A DNA stretch of 64,000 nucleotides, taken from assembly GCF_025790165.1 (NCBI RefSeq), contig NZ_CP094970.1, positions 2,728,001 to 2,792,000 on the forward strand. Reading direction: 5' to 3'. The notes beneath the pieces were generated by a model. That model was given only the letters and a program-made list of their open reading frames with translations, did not search any database and was not told the DNA's origin. This DNA comes from Solicola gregarius. GTDB taxonomy: Bacteria > Actinomycetota > Actinomycetes > Propionibacteriales > Nocardioidaceae. This document shows, one piece after another, positions 40,963 to 50,597 of this stretch (positions are counted from its first letter, which is position 1; each line of letters opens with the position of its first letter). Made by a program: the position numbers and the translations under genes.

Positions 40963-42194
40963 TGGACTTCGGCTTCGACCCCACGACCGAGGAGCTGCGC
41001 GCCAGCCTGCTGGACTTCATGGACGGACACGTCTACCCGGCGGAGCCGGTCTTCCGTGAACAGGTCGCGCGACTGGACGATCGATGGGCCTGGGACTCCG
41101 CGCCGGTGATCGCCGAGCTGCGCGCCGAGGCGCGTCGCCGTGGCCTGTGGAATCTGTTCCTTCCCGGTGAGCAGGGCGCCGGCCTGACCAACCTCCAGTA
41201 CGCGCCGCTCGCCGAGATCACCGGACGCAGTGGTTCGCTGGCGCCGGCGGCACTGAACTGCTCGGCACCCGACACCGGCAACATGGAGGTGCTGGCGATG
41301 TTCGGCACCGACGAGCAGCGCGAGCGGTGGCTGAAACCCTTGCTGGAGGGCGAGATCCGGTCGTCGTTCGCGATGACCGAGCCCGACGTGGCCTCGTCGG
41401 ACGCAACGAACATCGCGACCCGGATCGAGCGCGACGGCGACGATTACGTGATCAACGGCCGCAAGTGGTGGATCACCGGTGCGATGAATCCGAACGCACG
41501 CGTCTTCATCGTCATGGGCAAGACCGATCCGGATGCCGATCGGCATCGACAGCAGAGCATGATCCTGGTTCCGCGCGACACCCCGGGCGTCGAGATCGAG
41601 CGCGGCATGGAGGTGTTCGGCTATGACGACCACGACCATGGTGGCCACGCCGAGATGTCGTTCACCGACGTACGCGTGCCCGCGTCGTACCTGATCGGCG
41701 ACGAGGGCGATGGTTTCGCGATCGCACAGGCGCGTCTCGGGCCAGGGCGGATCCATCACTGCATGCGCTCGATCGGCCTTGCCGAGCGCGCGATAGGGCT
41801 GATGTGTGCGCGCGCCGAGGAGCGTGTCGCGTTCGGCAAACCGGTCGCGGCACAAGGAGTCGTACGCGACTGGATCGCCGAGTCGCGCGTCCGGATCGAG
41901 CAGCTGCGACTGCTCGTGCTCAAGACCGCCTGGCTGATGGACACCGTCGGCAACAAGGGCGCTCACACCGAGATCCAAGCGATCAAGATCGCCACCCCGA
42001 CCGCAGTGCAATGGATTCTCGACAAGGCGATCCAGGTTCACGGTGCAGCGGGACTCTCGCAGGACTTCCCGCTTGCCGAGGCGTACGCCGGAATCCGCAC
42101 CCTGCGCTTCGCCGACGGTCCCGACGAGGTGCACAAGAACGCGCTTGCTCGGGCCGAGCTGCGCCGGCAGGCCGATGGGAGGGAGCGGTCATGA
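40962..42194 (+). CDS. ACAD11-like acyl-CoA dehydrogenase
   Basis: 410-aa flavoprotein. Striking matches to the ACAD10/11 subfamily: [20 protein letters not shown], the [11 protein letters not shown] segment, [40 protein letters not shown] and the [20 protein letters not shown] block, then [19 protein letters not shown]. In this subfamily the enzyme removes phosphate and isomerises 4-phosphoacyl-CoA to 3-hydroxyacyl-CoA after action of the partner kinase. The ATG overlaps the kinase stop. Substrate chain unknown. Confidence 0.92.
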   Translation: MDFGFDPTTEELRASLLDFMDGHVYPAEPVFREQVARLDDRWAWDSAPVIAELRAEARRRGLWNLFLPGEQGAGLTNLQYAPLAEITGRSGSLAPAALNCSAPDTGNMEVLAMFGTDEQRERWLKPLLEGEIRSSFAMTEPDVASSDATNIATRIERDGDDYVINGRKWWITGAMNPNARVFIVMGKTDPDADRHRQQSMILVPRDTPGVEIERGMEVFGYDDHDHGGHAEMSFTDVRVPASYLIGDEGDGFAIAQARLGPGRIHHCMRSIGLAERAIGLMCARAEERVAFGKPVAAQGVVRDWIAESRVRIEQLRLLVLKTAWLMDTVGNKGAHTEIQAIKIATPTAVQWILDKAIQVHGAAGLSQDFPLAEAYAGIRTLRFADGPDEVHKNALARAELRRQADGRERS

Positions 42195-43378
42195 GTGGCA
42201 AGCCGACCGAGGACGTCCGCCGGCGCATCACGGAGTTCCTGGTCGCACACGACCCGACGACGACCGGCCGGCTCGAGTTCCTCCGCGCCCGGTACGACGC
42301 GGGGCTGGCGTGGGTGGCGTTCCCGGAAGGCCATGGCGGGCTGGATCTTCCGCAGGCGCTCCAGCTCGAGGTCGACCGGTTGTTCGACGATGCCGGCGCC
42401 CCCGACAACAATCCTCGCGCGAACGGCATCGGACTCGGCATGGCCGCGCCGACGATTCGGCGCTTCGGCACCGAGGAGCAGAAGCACCGCTTCCTGCGGC
42501 CGTTGTGGACCGGCGAGGAGGTGTGGTGCCAGCTGTTCAGTGAGCCGAACGCCGGCTCCGACCTGGCCGCCATCGCGACCCGCGCAGTACGCGACGGCGA
42601 TACCTGGGTGGTCAACGGCCAGAAGGTGTGGACATCCGGCGCCCACAACGCACGCTTCGCGATCCTGGTCGCCCGGACGGACCCCGACGTCCCCAAGCAT
42701 CAGGGGCTCACGTACTTCCTGTGCGACATGAGCGATGCCGGGGTCGACGTACGCCCGCTGCGACAGATCACCGGTGAGGCGGAGTTCAACGAGGTCTTCC
42801 TGACCGACGTACGGGTCCCGGACGCGAACCGGTTGGGCGCCGAGGGTGAGGGTTGGAAGGTCGCGAACGCCACCTTGAACAACGAACGCGTGGCGATCGG
42901 CGGTCGGGCGGGTCCGCGTGAGGGCGGCATGGTCGGCGTCGTCGCACACACCTGGCGTGCGCGTCCCGAGCGCCGGACTCCCGAGCTGCACGACCGGCTC
43001 GTGCGGCTATGGGTCGAGGCCGAGGTCGCCCGGCTCACCGGACAGCGGCTCCGCCAGAAGCTGGCGCTCGGTCAACCCGGCCCCGAAGGCGCGGCGATGA
43101 AGCTCACCTTCGCCCGGCTCAACCAACAGCTGTCCGGCCTCGAGGTCGAGCTGCTCGGCGAGGACGGCCTGCGGTACTCCGACTGGACGCAGGTCAGACC
43201 CGAACACACCGATATGACAGGGCGCGACGCGGGCTACCGGTACCTGCGCGCGAAGGGCAACTCGATCGAGGGCGGCACCTCGGAGATCCTCCGCAACGTC
43301 GTGGCCGAGCGCGTACTCGGGCTGCCACCCGAACGCCGTGTCGACAAGGACGTGCCGTGGAAGGAGATCCAGAAATGA
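42191..43378 (+). CDS. Acyl-CoA dehydrogenase, probable subunit of a heteromer
   Basis: 395-aa FadE-like protein: [58 protein letters not shown] (FAD-binding), [20 protein letters not shown] and the C-terminal [24 protein letters not shown] overlap at both ends. Adjacent, divergent-sequence pairs of acyl-CoA dehydrogenases in actinobacteria often form alpha2beta2 enzymes for steroid or branched side chains; the following gene is the likely partner. Confidence 0.9.
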   Translation: MSGKPTEDVRRRITEFLVAHDPTTTGRLEFLRARYDAGLAWVAFPEGHGGLDLPQALQLEVDRLFDDAGAPDNNPRANGIGLGMAAPTIRRFGTEEQKHRFLRPLWTGEEVWCQLFSEPNAGSDLAAIATRAVRDGDTWVVNGQKVWTSGAHNARFAILVARTDPDVPKHQGLTYFLCDMSDAGVDVRPLRQITGEAEFNEVFLTDVRVPDANRLGAEGEGWKVANATLNNERVAIGGRAGPREGGMVGVVAHTWRARPERRTPELHDRLVRLWVEAEVARLTGQRLRQKLALGQPGPEGAAMKLTFARLNQQLSGLEVELLGEDGLRYSDWTQVRPEHTDMTGRDAGYRYLRAKGNSIEGGTSEILRNVVAERVLGLPPERRVDKDVPWKEIQK

Positions 43379-44538
43379 GCGCCGAGGAGAGAGCGACGGA
43401 CGAGCGCGACCAGACATCACCGAGTGAGCTCGACCTGCTCTACAGCGACGTCGAGGACGACCTGCGCTCCACGGTGCGCGGCCTCCTCGCGGAGCGCTGT
43501 GACCCCAGCGCGGTGATCGCGACTTACGACGGCGATCGCTCGATCGTCGACGGGCTCTGGAAGTCGCTCGCGGCAGATCTCGGGTTGGCGGGCCTCCTCG
43601 TTCCCGAGGACAGAGGCGGGGCCGGCGCCTCGGCACGTGAGGCCGCCGTCGTACTGGAGGAGCTGGGGCGGGCGGCGGCGCCGGTGCCATATCTCACCAG
43701 TGCGGTCGTCGCGACGGTCGCCGTGCTCGGAGCCGACGACGAGTTGGAGGTTCCGCGGAACCTCTTACTCCCCTCGCTCGCCGCCGGCGAGCGTACTGCC
43801 GCACTCGTCGTACCGCTGTCGACGCCGCCGGACGGTTCGTTCGCGACGGTCGCGGCCGACTCCGACCGGCTCTCCGGCACGGTCACCAGCGTGGCCGGCG
43901 CGCTCGAGGCCGAGGTCCTGCTGGTGCCCGTCGCGACCACCGACGGGTTCTCCGTGTACGCCGTGTCCGCCGCCGACGCCACTGTCACGCCCGTCGCGTC
44001 GCTCGACATGACTCGCCAGCTCGCCGACGTCACGTTCGCCGGCGCCGCCGGCGCGGTGGTCGTCGCCGATGGCGAGTCGGGCGTACGTCGGGCGCTCGAG
44101 GTAGGCGCGGCGTTGCTCGCGTCCGAGCAGGTTGGCGTTGCGCGCTGGTGCCTGGACGCAACGGTGGAGTACCTCCAGGAGCGCCGGCAGTTCGGCCGCG
44201 CCGTCGGCGGCTTCCAGGCGCTCAAGCACCGTCTTGCCGATCTGTACACCGGTGTGGAGTCGGCCGTCGCCGCGGCGCGGTACGCGGCCGCGACGATCGC
44301 GGACGACGATCCCGACGTACCCGTTGCGACCGCGGTGGCGCAGGCGTACTGCAGCGACCTCGCCGTCACCGCGGCCGAGGAAGCGGTCCAGCTGCACGGC
44401 GGAATCGCCATGACCTGGGAGCATCCGGCACACCTGTATCTGAAGCGTGCAAAGGCCGATCAGCTCGCGTTCGGCACCGCCGGCACACATCGGGCCCGGC
44501 TCGCCGGCCTGGTAGACCTACCGAAGGAGAGCACATGA
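43375..44538 (+). CDS. Acyl-CoA dehydrogenase, divergent partner subunit
   Basis: 387-aa acyl-CoA dehydrogenase-fold protein lacking the EGTxxI segment of catalytic single-subunit enzymes. Present are LGLAGLLVPEDRGGAGASAR, QVGVARWCLDATVEYLQERR, FGRAVGGFQALKHRLADLYT and LHGGIAMTWEHPAHLYLKRA. The sequence from about residue 130 to 240 is Ala/Val-rich and poorly conserved. Overlap with the preceding dehydrogenase supports a two-subunit enzyme. The N-terminus [11 protein letters not shown] resembles the MrpE repeat peptide. Confidence 0.85.
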   Translation: MSAEERATDERDQTSPSELDLLYSDVEDDLRSTVRGLLAERCDPSAVIATYDGDRSIVDGLWKSLAADLGLAGLLVPEDRGGAGASAREAAVVLEELGRAAAPVPYLTSAVVATVAVLGADDELEVPRNLLLPSLAAGERTAALVVPLSTPPDGSFATVAADSDRLSGTVTSVAGALEAEVLLVPVATTDGFSVYAVSAADATVTPVASLDMTRQLADVTFAGAAGAVVVADGESGVRRALEVGAALLASEQVGVARWCLDATVEYLQERRQFGRAVGGFQALKHRLADLYTGVESAVAAARYAAATIADDDPDVPVATAVAQAYCSDLAVTAAEEAVQLHGGIAMTWEHPAHLYLKRAKADQLAFGTAGTHRARLAGLVDLPKEST

Positions 44539-45572
44539 GTACGAAGAGCACCCAGATCCGGCTGGCCGCGCGGCCGGTCGGAGAGCCGCAGGACTCGGAC
44601 TTCGAGTTCGTCACGACCGAGCTCCCCGCACTCGGCGACGGGCAGGTGCTGCTGCGCACCGTCTATCTCTCCCTGGATCCCTACATGCGAGGCCGGATGA
44701 GCGCGGCCAAGTCGTACGCGAAGCCGGTCGAGGTCGGCGACGTGATGGTGGGCGCCACCGTGTGCGAGGTGGTCGAGTCGCGTTCGCCGAAGCGCGGCGT
44801 CGGCGACCTCGTACTCGCGTACACCGGCTGGCAGACGTATGCAGTCGCGGAGGCACACCACACGCGCCGCCTGGACCCTGGTGCGGCTCCGATCTCGACC
44901 GCACTCGGCGTGCTCGGCATGCCGGGATTCACCGCGTACGCGGGGCTGCTGGAGATCGGCCGTCCGCAGCCGGGAGAGACCGTTGTGGTCGCGGCGGCCA
45001 GCGGACCGGTCGGATCTGCGGTCGGTCAGATCGCGAAGGTCAAGGGTGCCCGCGCGGTCGGTATCGCCGGTGGTGCCGAGAAGTGCCGCGCGCTGCTCGA
45101 GGAGTTCGGCTTCGATGCGGCGGTCGACCATCGCTCGGCGACGTTCCGCGACGACCTGGAGGCCGCGACGCCCGACGGGGTCGATGTCTACTTCGAGAAC
45201 GTCGGTGGTCCGGTGAGCGCGGCCGTCGTACGTAGGCTCAACAAGTTCGCGAGAGTGCCCGTGTGTGGGTTGGTTGCCAACTACAACGCGACCGAAGCGC
45301 CGCCCGGGCCCGATCGCCTGCCGGGCTTCCTCGGCGCGATCCTCACCCTGAGCCTGACCGTTCGTGGCTTCATCCAGGACGAGTTCGTGCCGACGCGTCA
45401 TGACGACTTCCTGCGCGAGATGGCCGGATGGCTGCGCGACGGCTCGGTGCGCTACCGCGAAGACATCGTCGAGGGCCTCGAGCAGACCCCCGACGCGTTC
45501 CGTGGGCTGTTGGTGGGGCGCAACTTCGGCAAGTTGCTCGTACGCGTCGGCGAAGACCTGACGCGCGAGTGA
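44535..45572 (+). CDS. Zinc-independent MDR-family NADP oxidoreductase (CurA-like)
   Basis: 345-aa enoyl/quinone-type reductase. SLDPYMRGRMSAAKSYAKPV, the GMPGFTAYAGLLEIGRPQPG element, TVVVAAASGPVGSAVGQIAK (NADP-binding AxxGxxG), VDVYFENVGGPVSAAVVRRL and the tyrosine near RYREDIVEGLEQTPDAF are typical of leukotriene-B4-dehydrogenase/CurA-like proteins acting on alpha,beta-unsaturated carbonyls. In the operon it may reduce an enoyl-CoA or enone intermediate. SD gaaggaga before ATG, which overlaps the previous stop. Confidence 0.88.
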   Translation: MSTKSTQIRLAARPVGEPQDSDFEFVTTELPALGDGQVLLRTVYLSLDPYMRGRMSAAKSYAKPVEVGDVMVGATVCEVVESRSPKRGVGDLVLAYTGWQTYAVAEAHHTRRLDPGAAPISTALGVLGMPGFTAYAGLLEIGRPQPGETVVVAAASGPVGSAVGQIAKVKGARAVGIAGGAEKCRALLEEFGFDAAVDHRSATFRDDLEAATPDGVDVYFENVGGPVSAAVVRRLNKFARVPVCGLVANYNATEAPPGPDRLPGFLGAILTLSLTVRGFIQDEFVPTRHDDFLREMAGWLRDGSVRYREDIVEGLEQTPDAFRGLLVGRNFGKLLVRVGEDLTRE

Positions 45573-45582
45573 GGAGCGTCGA

Positions 45583-46734
45583 ATGGACCTGTCGCTGACC
45601 GAGGAACAGCAGAGCTTCCGCAGGCTGGCCAGGGAGTTCCTCGACAAGGAGGTCGTGCCACACCGCGCGGCCTGGGATCGTGCGGAGTCGGTCGACACAG
45701 CGGTGATCCCCAAGCTGGGTGACCTCGGCTTCTTCGCGCTCACCCTCCCCGAGGAGTACGGCGGCGACGACGGCGACGCGCTCACGTACTGTGTCGCGAT
45801 GGAGGAGCTCGGACGCGCAGACTCCGCCGTACGTGGGATCGTATCGGTCTCGAACGGCCTTGTGGGCAAGGTGATCGCCACTCGTGGCACCGACGAGCAG
45901 AAGGCGCGGTGGCTGCCGGGGATCGCATCGGGCCGCCGGCTCGGCTGCTTCGGACTCACTGAGCCCGACAACGGCTCGGACCCCGCGAACCTGCGTACGC
46001 GCGCGGTGCGTGCGGGCGACGAGTACGTGCTCAGCGGCACGAAGGTCTTCATCACCAACGGGACCTGGGCGGACGTGTGTCTCCTGTTCGCGCGTACGGA
46101 TGACTCCGGAGCAAAAGGCATCTCGGCGTTCCTGGTGCCGACCGACAGCGCCGGCTTCGTCTCCCGTGAGATCAAGGGCAAGCTCGGCCTGCGGGGTCAG
46201 GCGACCGCCGAGCTGTCGCTCGATGGCGTACGTGTGCCCGTGAGTGCCCGGATCGGCAATGAGGGTGAGGGCTTCGCGATCGCGATGGCCTCCCTCGACA
46301 AGGGGCGGGTGAGCGTCGCGGCCGGGTGTGTCGGCATCCTGCAAGGCTGTCTCGACGCGGCAGTCGAGTACGCGAGGGAGCGCAGACAGTTCGGTCGCGC
46401 GATCGCGTCGTACCAGCTCGTCCAGGACCTGATCGCCGACATCTCGGTCGACACGGACGCCGCCCGACTGTTGACGTGGCGCGCTGCCACCCGCATCGAT
46501 GCCGGCGAGCCGTTCGGAACGGCCGCCTCGAAGGCGAAGTACTTCGCGTCCGAGGCCGCCGTACGCGCGGCGAACAGCGCCATCCAGATCTTCGGCGGGT
46601 ACGGCTACATCGACGAGTACCCGGTGCAGAAGTACATGCGCGATGCGCGCGTCATGACGCTCTACGAAGGCACGTCGCAGATCCAGAAACTGCTCATCGG
46701 CCGCGCCGAAACGGGCGTCAGCGCGTTCAGCTGA
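45583..46734 (+). CDS. Acyl-CoA dehydrogenase, short/medium-chain type
   Basis: 383-aa canonical acyl-CoA dehydrogenase: MDLSLTEEQQSFRRLAREFL, CFGLTEPDNGSDPANLRTRA, VFITNGTWADVCLL, QLVQDLIADISVDTDAARLL and the catalytic Glu in VMTLYEGTSQIQKLLIGR. FGGYGYIDEYPVQKYMRDAR is the FAD/ETF-side motif. It is the last gene of the operon and the only one of the four here with a full single-subunit catalytic signature. Chain-length preference not assignable. Confidence 0.93.
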   Translation: MDLSLTEEQQSFRRLAREFLDKEVVPHRAAWDRAESVDTAVIPKLGDLGFFALTLPEEYGGDDGDALTYCVAMEELGRADSAVRGIVSVSNGLVGKVIATRGTDEQKARWLPGIASGRRLGCFGLTEPDNGSDPANLRTRAVRAGDEYVLSGTKVFITNGTWADVCLLFARTDDSGAKGISAFLVPTDSAGFVSREIKGKLGLRGQATAELSLDGVRVPVSARIGNEGEGFAIAMASLDKGRVSVAAGCVGILQGCLDAAVEYARERRQFGRAIASYQLVQDLIADISVDTDAARLLTWRAATRIDAGEPFGTAASKAKYFASEAAVRAANSAIQIFGGYGYIDEYPVQKYMRDARVMTLYEGTSQIQKLLIGRAETGVSAFS

Positions 46735-46776
46735 CCATACGTGGGCCCATGGTAATCCGCAGGGCAAGGTCGGCGC

Positions 46777-48003
46777 CTACTCGTCTGCGGCCATCAACGC
46801 CAGGCTGAACAGCAGCCGCTCGCGGGGATCGGCGAGGTCGCGGCCGGTGAGCTCGGCGATCTGGCGCATCCGGTAGATCACCGTGTTGCGGTGGCAGTAG
46901 AGCTCCTCGGCGGCGTGCGTCGGCGATCCGTTGTGGGCAACGAGCGCGGCCAACGTCGCCAGCAGTACGTCCGCCTGCTGGCCCTGCTGACCACGCAGTG
47001 GGCCGATGGTGCGCTCGACGAGCAGGTTGGTCACATCCGGGGCGGAGGTCAGCAGCACCTCGGGCAGGCGATCGGTCACCGCGGCGACCGCCGGGCCGGT
47101 ACGCGGGAGGGTCTCGACGGTCCCTGCCGCGAGCTGGTACGCGGTGCAGAACCCACCCAGCCCGTCGGGCGCCTCGGCAACGCCGGCGCGGCCGGTGGTG
47201 ATCTGGTCGAGCAGAGCGACCAGGTCGGCGACGTTCGACTCACCCAGCTGCACCAGGCCGAAGTACAGGTCGCCGCGGACGTGCCAGTACGACATCAGGC
47301 CGGCCCGCTCGAGATGGTCCTCGGGCGCGCGCAGCGGAGCATCGAGCGATCCGTCGTAGTGCGCGACGACGCAGGCGACGGGTGCGTCTGTCGCGACGCC
47401 CAGCACCTCGCGTACCTCGGCGGCGAACTCCGGATCGCTTCCGCGGCCCTCGACGAGGGCGTCGAGCAGCCGCTGCTGACGCTGCAGGTCGCGGCGCTGC
47501 AGTCGCGCGGACTCGCGCCGGTACGAGTCGATCAGGGTCGCGTTCTGTACGTCGAGCGCCGACCAGGCGCGTTGGCCCGCCGTGAGCAGCACCTCGTCGT
47601 CGATGCCGATCGTCGGGTCGTGTCGCTGAGCGAGCAACGCCTCCCAGAGCACCCGGGTGCCGAGGGTGTACGCATTGAGCACGAGCTCCATCGGCACGCC
47701 CTGCTGGGCGCGGCGCCTACCGGTCTCCCGCCACACGTGGACGGCTCGCTCGTCCTCGTCGGCAATGCCGGCCATGGTGCGGATGCCGCGACGTACGTGC
47801 TCTCGGGTGCTCTGGCGGACATCGGCCTGTAGCTCGGGGACGTACTCGTACCACTGCTCGTCGCGTTCCATCAGGGTCAGGGTGATGTCGTCGGCGATCG
47901 CGTCGCAGCGATCGAGCAGCGACGCCCACGCGCGTCGTACCTGCGCCTGCAGGTCCTCGGCGTCGACGGCCGGCGTCCCACCCATGGCCGCAGCATTCAC
48001 CAT
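46777..48003 (-). CDS. PucR/CdaR-type transcriptional regulator
   Basis: 408-aa regulator with a long helical sensory N-terminus and the C-terminal PucR helix-turn-helix: LAALVAHNGSPTHAAEELYC, HRNTVIYRMRQIAELTGRDL, LLFSLALMAADE. ATG 48003 is chosen because it gives a complete N-terminal domain; ATG 47985 is also possible. It is convergent with the dehydrogenase operon and divergent from the LIV transporter genes, so it probably controls one or both. Confidence 0.87.
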   Translation of the reverse strand: MVNAAAMGGTPAVDAEDLQAQVRRAWASLLDRCDAIADDITLTLMERDEQWYEYVPELQADVRQSTREHVRRGIRTMAGIADEDERAVHVWRETGRRRAQQGVPMELVLNAYTLGTRVLWEALLAQRHDPTIGIDDEVLLTAGQRAWSALDVQNATLIDSYRRESARLQRRDLQRQQRLLDALVEGRGSDPEFAAEVREVLGVATDAPVACVVAHYDGSLDAPLRAPEDHLERAGLMSYWHVRGDLYFGLVQLGESNVADLVALLDQITTGRAGVAEAPDGLGGFCTAYQLAAGTVETLPRTGPAVAAVTDRLPEVLLTSAPDVTNLLVERTIGPLRGQQGQQADVLLATLAALVAHNGSPTHAAEELYCHRNTVIYRMRQIAELTGRDLADPRERLLFSLALMAADE

Positions 48004-48203
48004 TTGCACAGCCCAGCCAAGGCCTCGGGCGAGATCAGGGCGATCTGCACCAGCAATTCTGTGCACTCCGCCCATGTCGCCGGCTGTGCGCAGTGACCAA
48101 AGTGTGCTGCGTCACGCCGCCAACGCTCGACCGCCGACGACGCCGGTCGTTTGCCGCGTCGCGTCACGGGGCGCCAGAGTCCGGCCGCCGCCCGAGGAGG
48201 GCC

Positions 48204-49022
48204 ATGAGCGAGCATGAGAACACCGTCCCGCTGTTCTCGATGAGCGATGTGTCCGTGACCTTCGGGGGCATCCAGGCGTTGTCCGATGTCGCGTTGGACG
48301 TCGGTTCGCGGCAGGTGCTCGGCCTGATCGGGCCGAACGGTGCCGGCAAGACGACGCTGTTCAACGTCGCGTGCGGGTTCGTACGCCCGGACAGCGGGTC
48401 GCTGTATCTGCGGGGCAAGCGGGTCGAACGGCTGCGGCCGCACCAGCTCGCCGACCACCGGATCTCACGCACGCTGCAGGGACTCGGGCTCTTCGACCGG
48501 ATGACGGTGCTCGAGAACGTCATGGTCGGTGCCGACCGCCATGCACAAACGGGCTTCCTGTCCGCACTGGCCGGAGTCGGTCATCGCGATGATGCGCGGC
48601 TCGTATCCCGATCGCGGGCGCTGCTCGAGGAGCTCGGCATCGAGGCGTACGCCGACCGGCTGCCGACCAGCCTGCCGTACCCGATCCGCAAGCGCGTCGC
48701 ACTGGCCCGCGCGTTGGTCGCCGAGCCCGAGCTGTTGCTGCTGGATGAGCCGGCGAGCGGTCTGTCCCAGGAGGAGATGGCCGACCTCGGGACCCTCATC
48801 CGCGGACTCACCGACCGGATGTCGGTGATGCTCGTCGAGCACCACATGGACCTGGTGATGTCGGTCTGCGACGACGTCTGCGTACTCGACTTCGGCCGGG
48901 TCATCGCGCGCGGAGCACCGGACGACGTACGTCGCGACCCCGCCGTGCTGGCCGCGTACCTCGGCGACGAGGTCGAGCACCGAGCGACGGAGGTGGGCCG
49001 ATGTTCGAGGTACGCGATCTGA
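48204..49022 (+). CDS. livG: LIV-type ABC transporter ATP-binding protein
   Basis: 272-aa ATPase. Walker A GLIGPNGAGKTTLFNVACG, Q-loop ISRTLQGLGLFDRMTVLENV, signature-like LPYPIRKRVALARALV, Walker B PELLLLDEPASGLSQEEM, H-loop MLVEHHMDLVMSV. The first of two ATPases in a branched-chain amino acid/short organic acid import system. GAGGAGGG precedes ATG 48204. The C-terminal tail overlaps the livF start by 22 bp. Confidence 0.93.
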   Translation: MSEHENTVPLFSMSDVSVTFGGIQALSDVALDVGSRQVLGLIGPNGAGKTTLFNVACGFVRPDSGSLYLRGKRVERLRPHQLADHRISRTLQGLGLFDRMTVLENVMVGADRHAQTGFLSALAGVGHRDDARLVSRSRALLEELGIEAYADRLPTSLPYPIRKRVALARALVAEPELLLLDEPASGLSQEEMADLGTLIRGLTDRMSVMLVEHHMDLVMSVCDDVCVLDFGRVIARGAPDDVRRDPAVLAAYLGDEVEHRATEVGRCSRYAI

Positions 49023-49705
49023 CGGCCGCGTACGGTCCCGTGACCGCACTCGACGGTGTCTCGTTCACGGCGCCGAAGGCGAAGGTGACCGCGGTGCTCG
49101 GTGCGAACGGCGCCGGCAAGACGACCTTGCTGCGCACTGTCTCCGGGCTCGTACGACCACAGCGTGGGCAGGTCGTGCTCGACGGCGACGACATCACCCG
49201 CGCGCCGGTCGAGACGATGTCATCGCGCGGCCTCGCACACGTACCCGAGGGGCGCGGCGTCATCGCCGAGCTGACGGTCGAGGAGAACCTCCGCCTCGGC
49301 GCGCTCGGTGGAGCAGACCGTACGCGGCGGGGCGACACCGAGCGGGTCTACGAGCTGTTCCCGGTGATCGGCGACCGGCGCAACGCGACGGCGCACGTGC
49401 TTTCCGGTGGGGAGCGGCAGATGCTGGTCATCGGGCGGGCCCTGATGGCCGCGCCGAAGGTGCTGCTCCTCGACGAGCCGTCGCTCGGCCTCGCACCGCG
49501 GATCGTCGCCCAGATCCTCGACCTGCTTCGCTCGCTCGTCGAGAGCGAGGGTCTGACCGTCGTGCTCGTCGAGCAGAACGCCCGAAGCGCCCTGTCCATC
49601 GCCGACCTCGGCGTCGTACTCAACCTCGGCACGGTGGTGGCCAACGACGACGCGGCCACCCTCGCCGACGACGTGCAGCTGCGTCACGCGTACCTCGGAT
49701 TCTGA
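49001..49705 (+). CDS. livF: LIV-type ABC transporter ATP-binding protein
   Basis: 234-aa ATPase. FEVRDLTAAYGPVTALDGVS, Walker A VLGANGAGKTTLLRTVSG, HVPEGRGVIAELTVEENLRL (typical LivF), signature HVLSGGERQMLVIGRALMAA, Walker B VLLLDEPSLGLAPRIV. ggaggt 6 nt upstream of the ATG. Pairs with the preceding ATPase. Confidence 0.94.
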   Translation: MFEVRDLTAAYGPVTALDGVSFTAPKAKVTAVLGANGAGKTTLLRTVSGLVRPQRGQVVLDGDDITRAPVETMSSRGLAHVPEGRGVIAELTVEENLRLGALGGADRTRRGDTERVYELFPVIGDRRNATAHVLSGGERQMLVIGRALMAAPKVLLLDEPSLGLAPRIVAQILDLLRSLVESEGLTVVLVEQNARSALSIADLGVVLNLGTVVANDDAATLADDVQLRHAYLGF

Positions 49706-49717
49706 GCAGGAGACCGT

Positions 49718-50596
49718 ATGCAGCAGTTCGTCAACACCGCACTCGGTGGTATCACTCTGGGCGCCGTGTACGCCGCCTTCGCCCTGGCGCTGAACCTGAT
49801 CTGGCGATCGACGCGCATCGTCAACTTCGCGCAGGCGCCGATGGCCATGATCACCACGTACGTCGCGCTGGTGCTCATCGACGAGGGGTACTCGTACTGG
49901 GTGGGGTTCGCGGTCGCCCTGCTGTCCGGGCTGGTGCTCGGTGCGGTGGTCGAGCGAGTGGTTATCCGTCCGGTCGAGGGCAAGCCGGACATCAACGCGA
50001 TCATCCTGACGCTGGGACTGTTCGTGGTGCTGCACTCGGCGGCAGCGATCGTCTTCGGCTCGCGCTTCCAGTCGTTCCCGGCGCCGTTCGGGCTGCGGGG
50101 CATCGAGGTCGGCGGTACGTCGATCGCGCTGACACCGTTCGGGGTGTTTACCGTGGTCGCGGTGGCGACCGTGATGGTCCTGCTGGTGTTGCTCTTCAGG
50201 TATACCGACCTCGGGCTCAAGATGCGGGCGTCGGCGTTCGGCCCGGAGGTCGCCCGCCTCCTCGGTGTCCGAGTCGGCAGGATGCTCACGCTCGGGTGGG
50301 CGCTCGCCGCGCTCGTCGGGTCGTTGTCCGGTCTGCTCATCGCGGGCGGGAGCCTCGTGCACCCCGCGTACATGGACTCCGTCGTCGTATACGGGTTCGT
50401 CGCCGCAGTGCTCGGTGGTCTGGACAGCCCGGTGGGCTCGGTGGTCGGCGGAGTGCTACTGGGCCTGTCGTTGAGCTTCGTCAGCGGGTACGTCGGCTCG
50501 GAGCTCGTGCCGCTGTCCGCGCTCGCGATCCTGATGGTCGTGCTGCTCCTACGACCGGGCGGGCTGTTCTCGCACGTCGCCGAGCGGAGGGTCTGA
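49718..50596 (+). CDS. livH: LIV-type ABC transporter permease
   Basis: 292-aa integral membrane protein with about eight helices. TALGGITLGAVYAAFALALN, RSTRIVNFAQAPMAMITTY, and LGLKMRASAFGPEVARLLGV (EAA-like loop) are family features. Together with livM it forms the pore. aggaga precedes ATG 49718. Confidence 0.92.
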   Translation: MQQFVNTALGGITLGAVYAAFALALNLIWRSTRIVNFAQAPMAMITTYVALVLIDEGYSYWVGFAVALLSGLVLGAVVERVVIRPVEGKPDINAIILTLGLFVVLHSAAAIVFGSRFQSFPAPFGLRGIEVGGTSIALTPFGVFTVVAVATVMVLLVLLFRYTDLGLKMRASAFGPEVARLLGVRVGRMLTLGWALAALVGSLSGLLIAGGSLVHPAYMDSVVVYGFVAAVLGGLDSPVGSVVGGVLLGLSLSFVSGYVGSELVPLSALAILMVVLLLRPGGLFSHVAERRV

Positions 50597-50597
50597 A

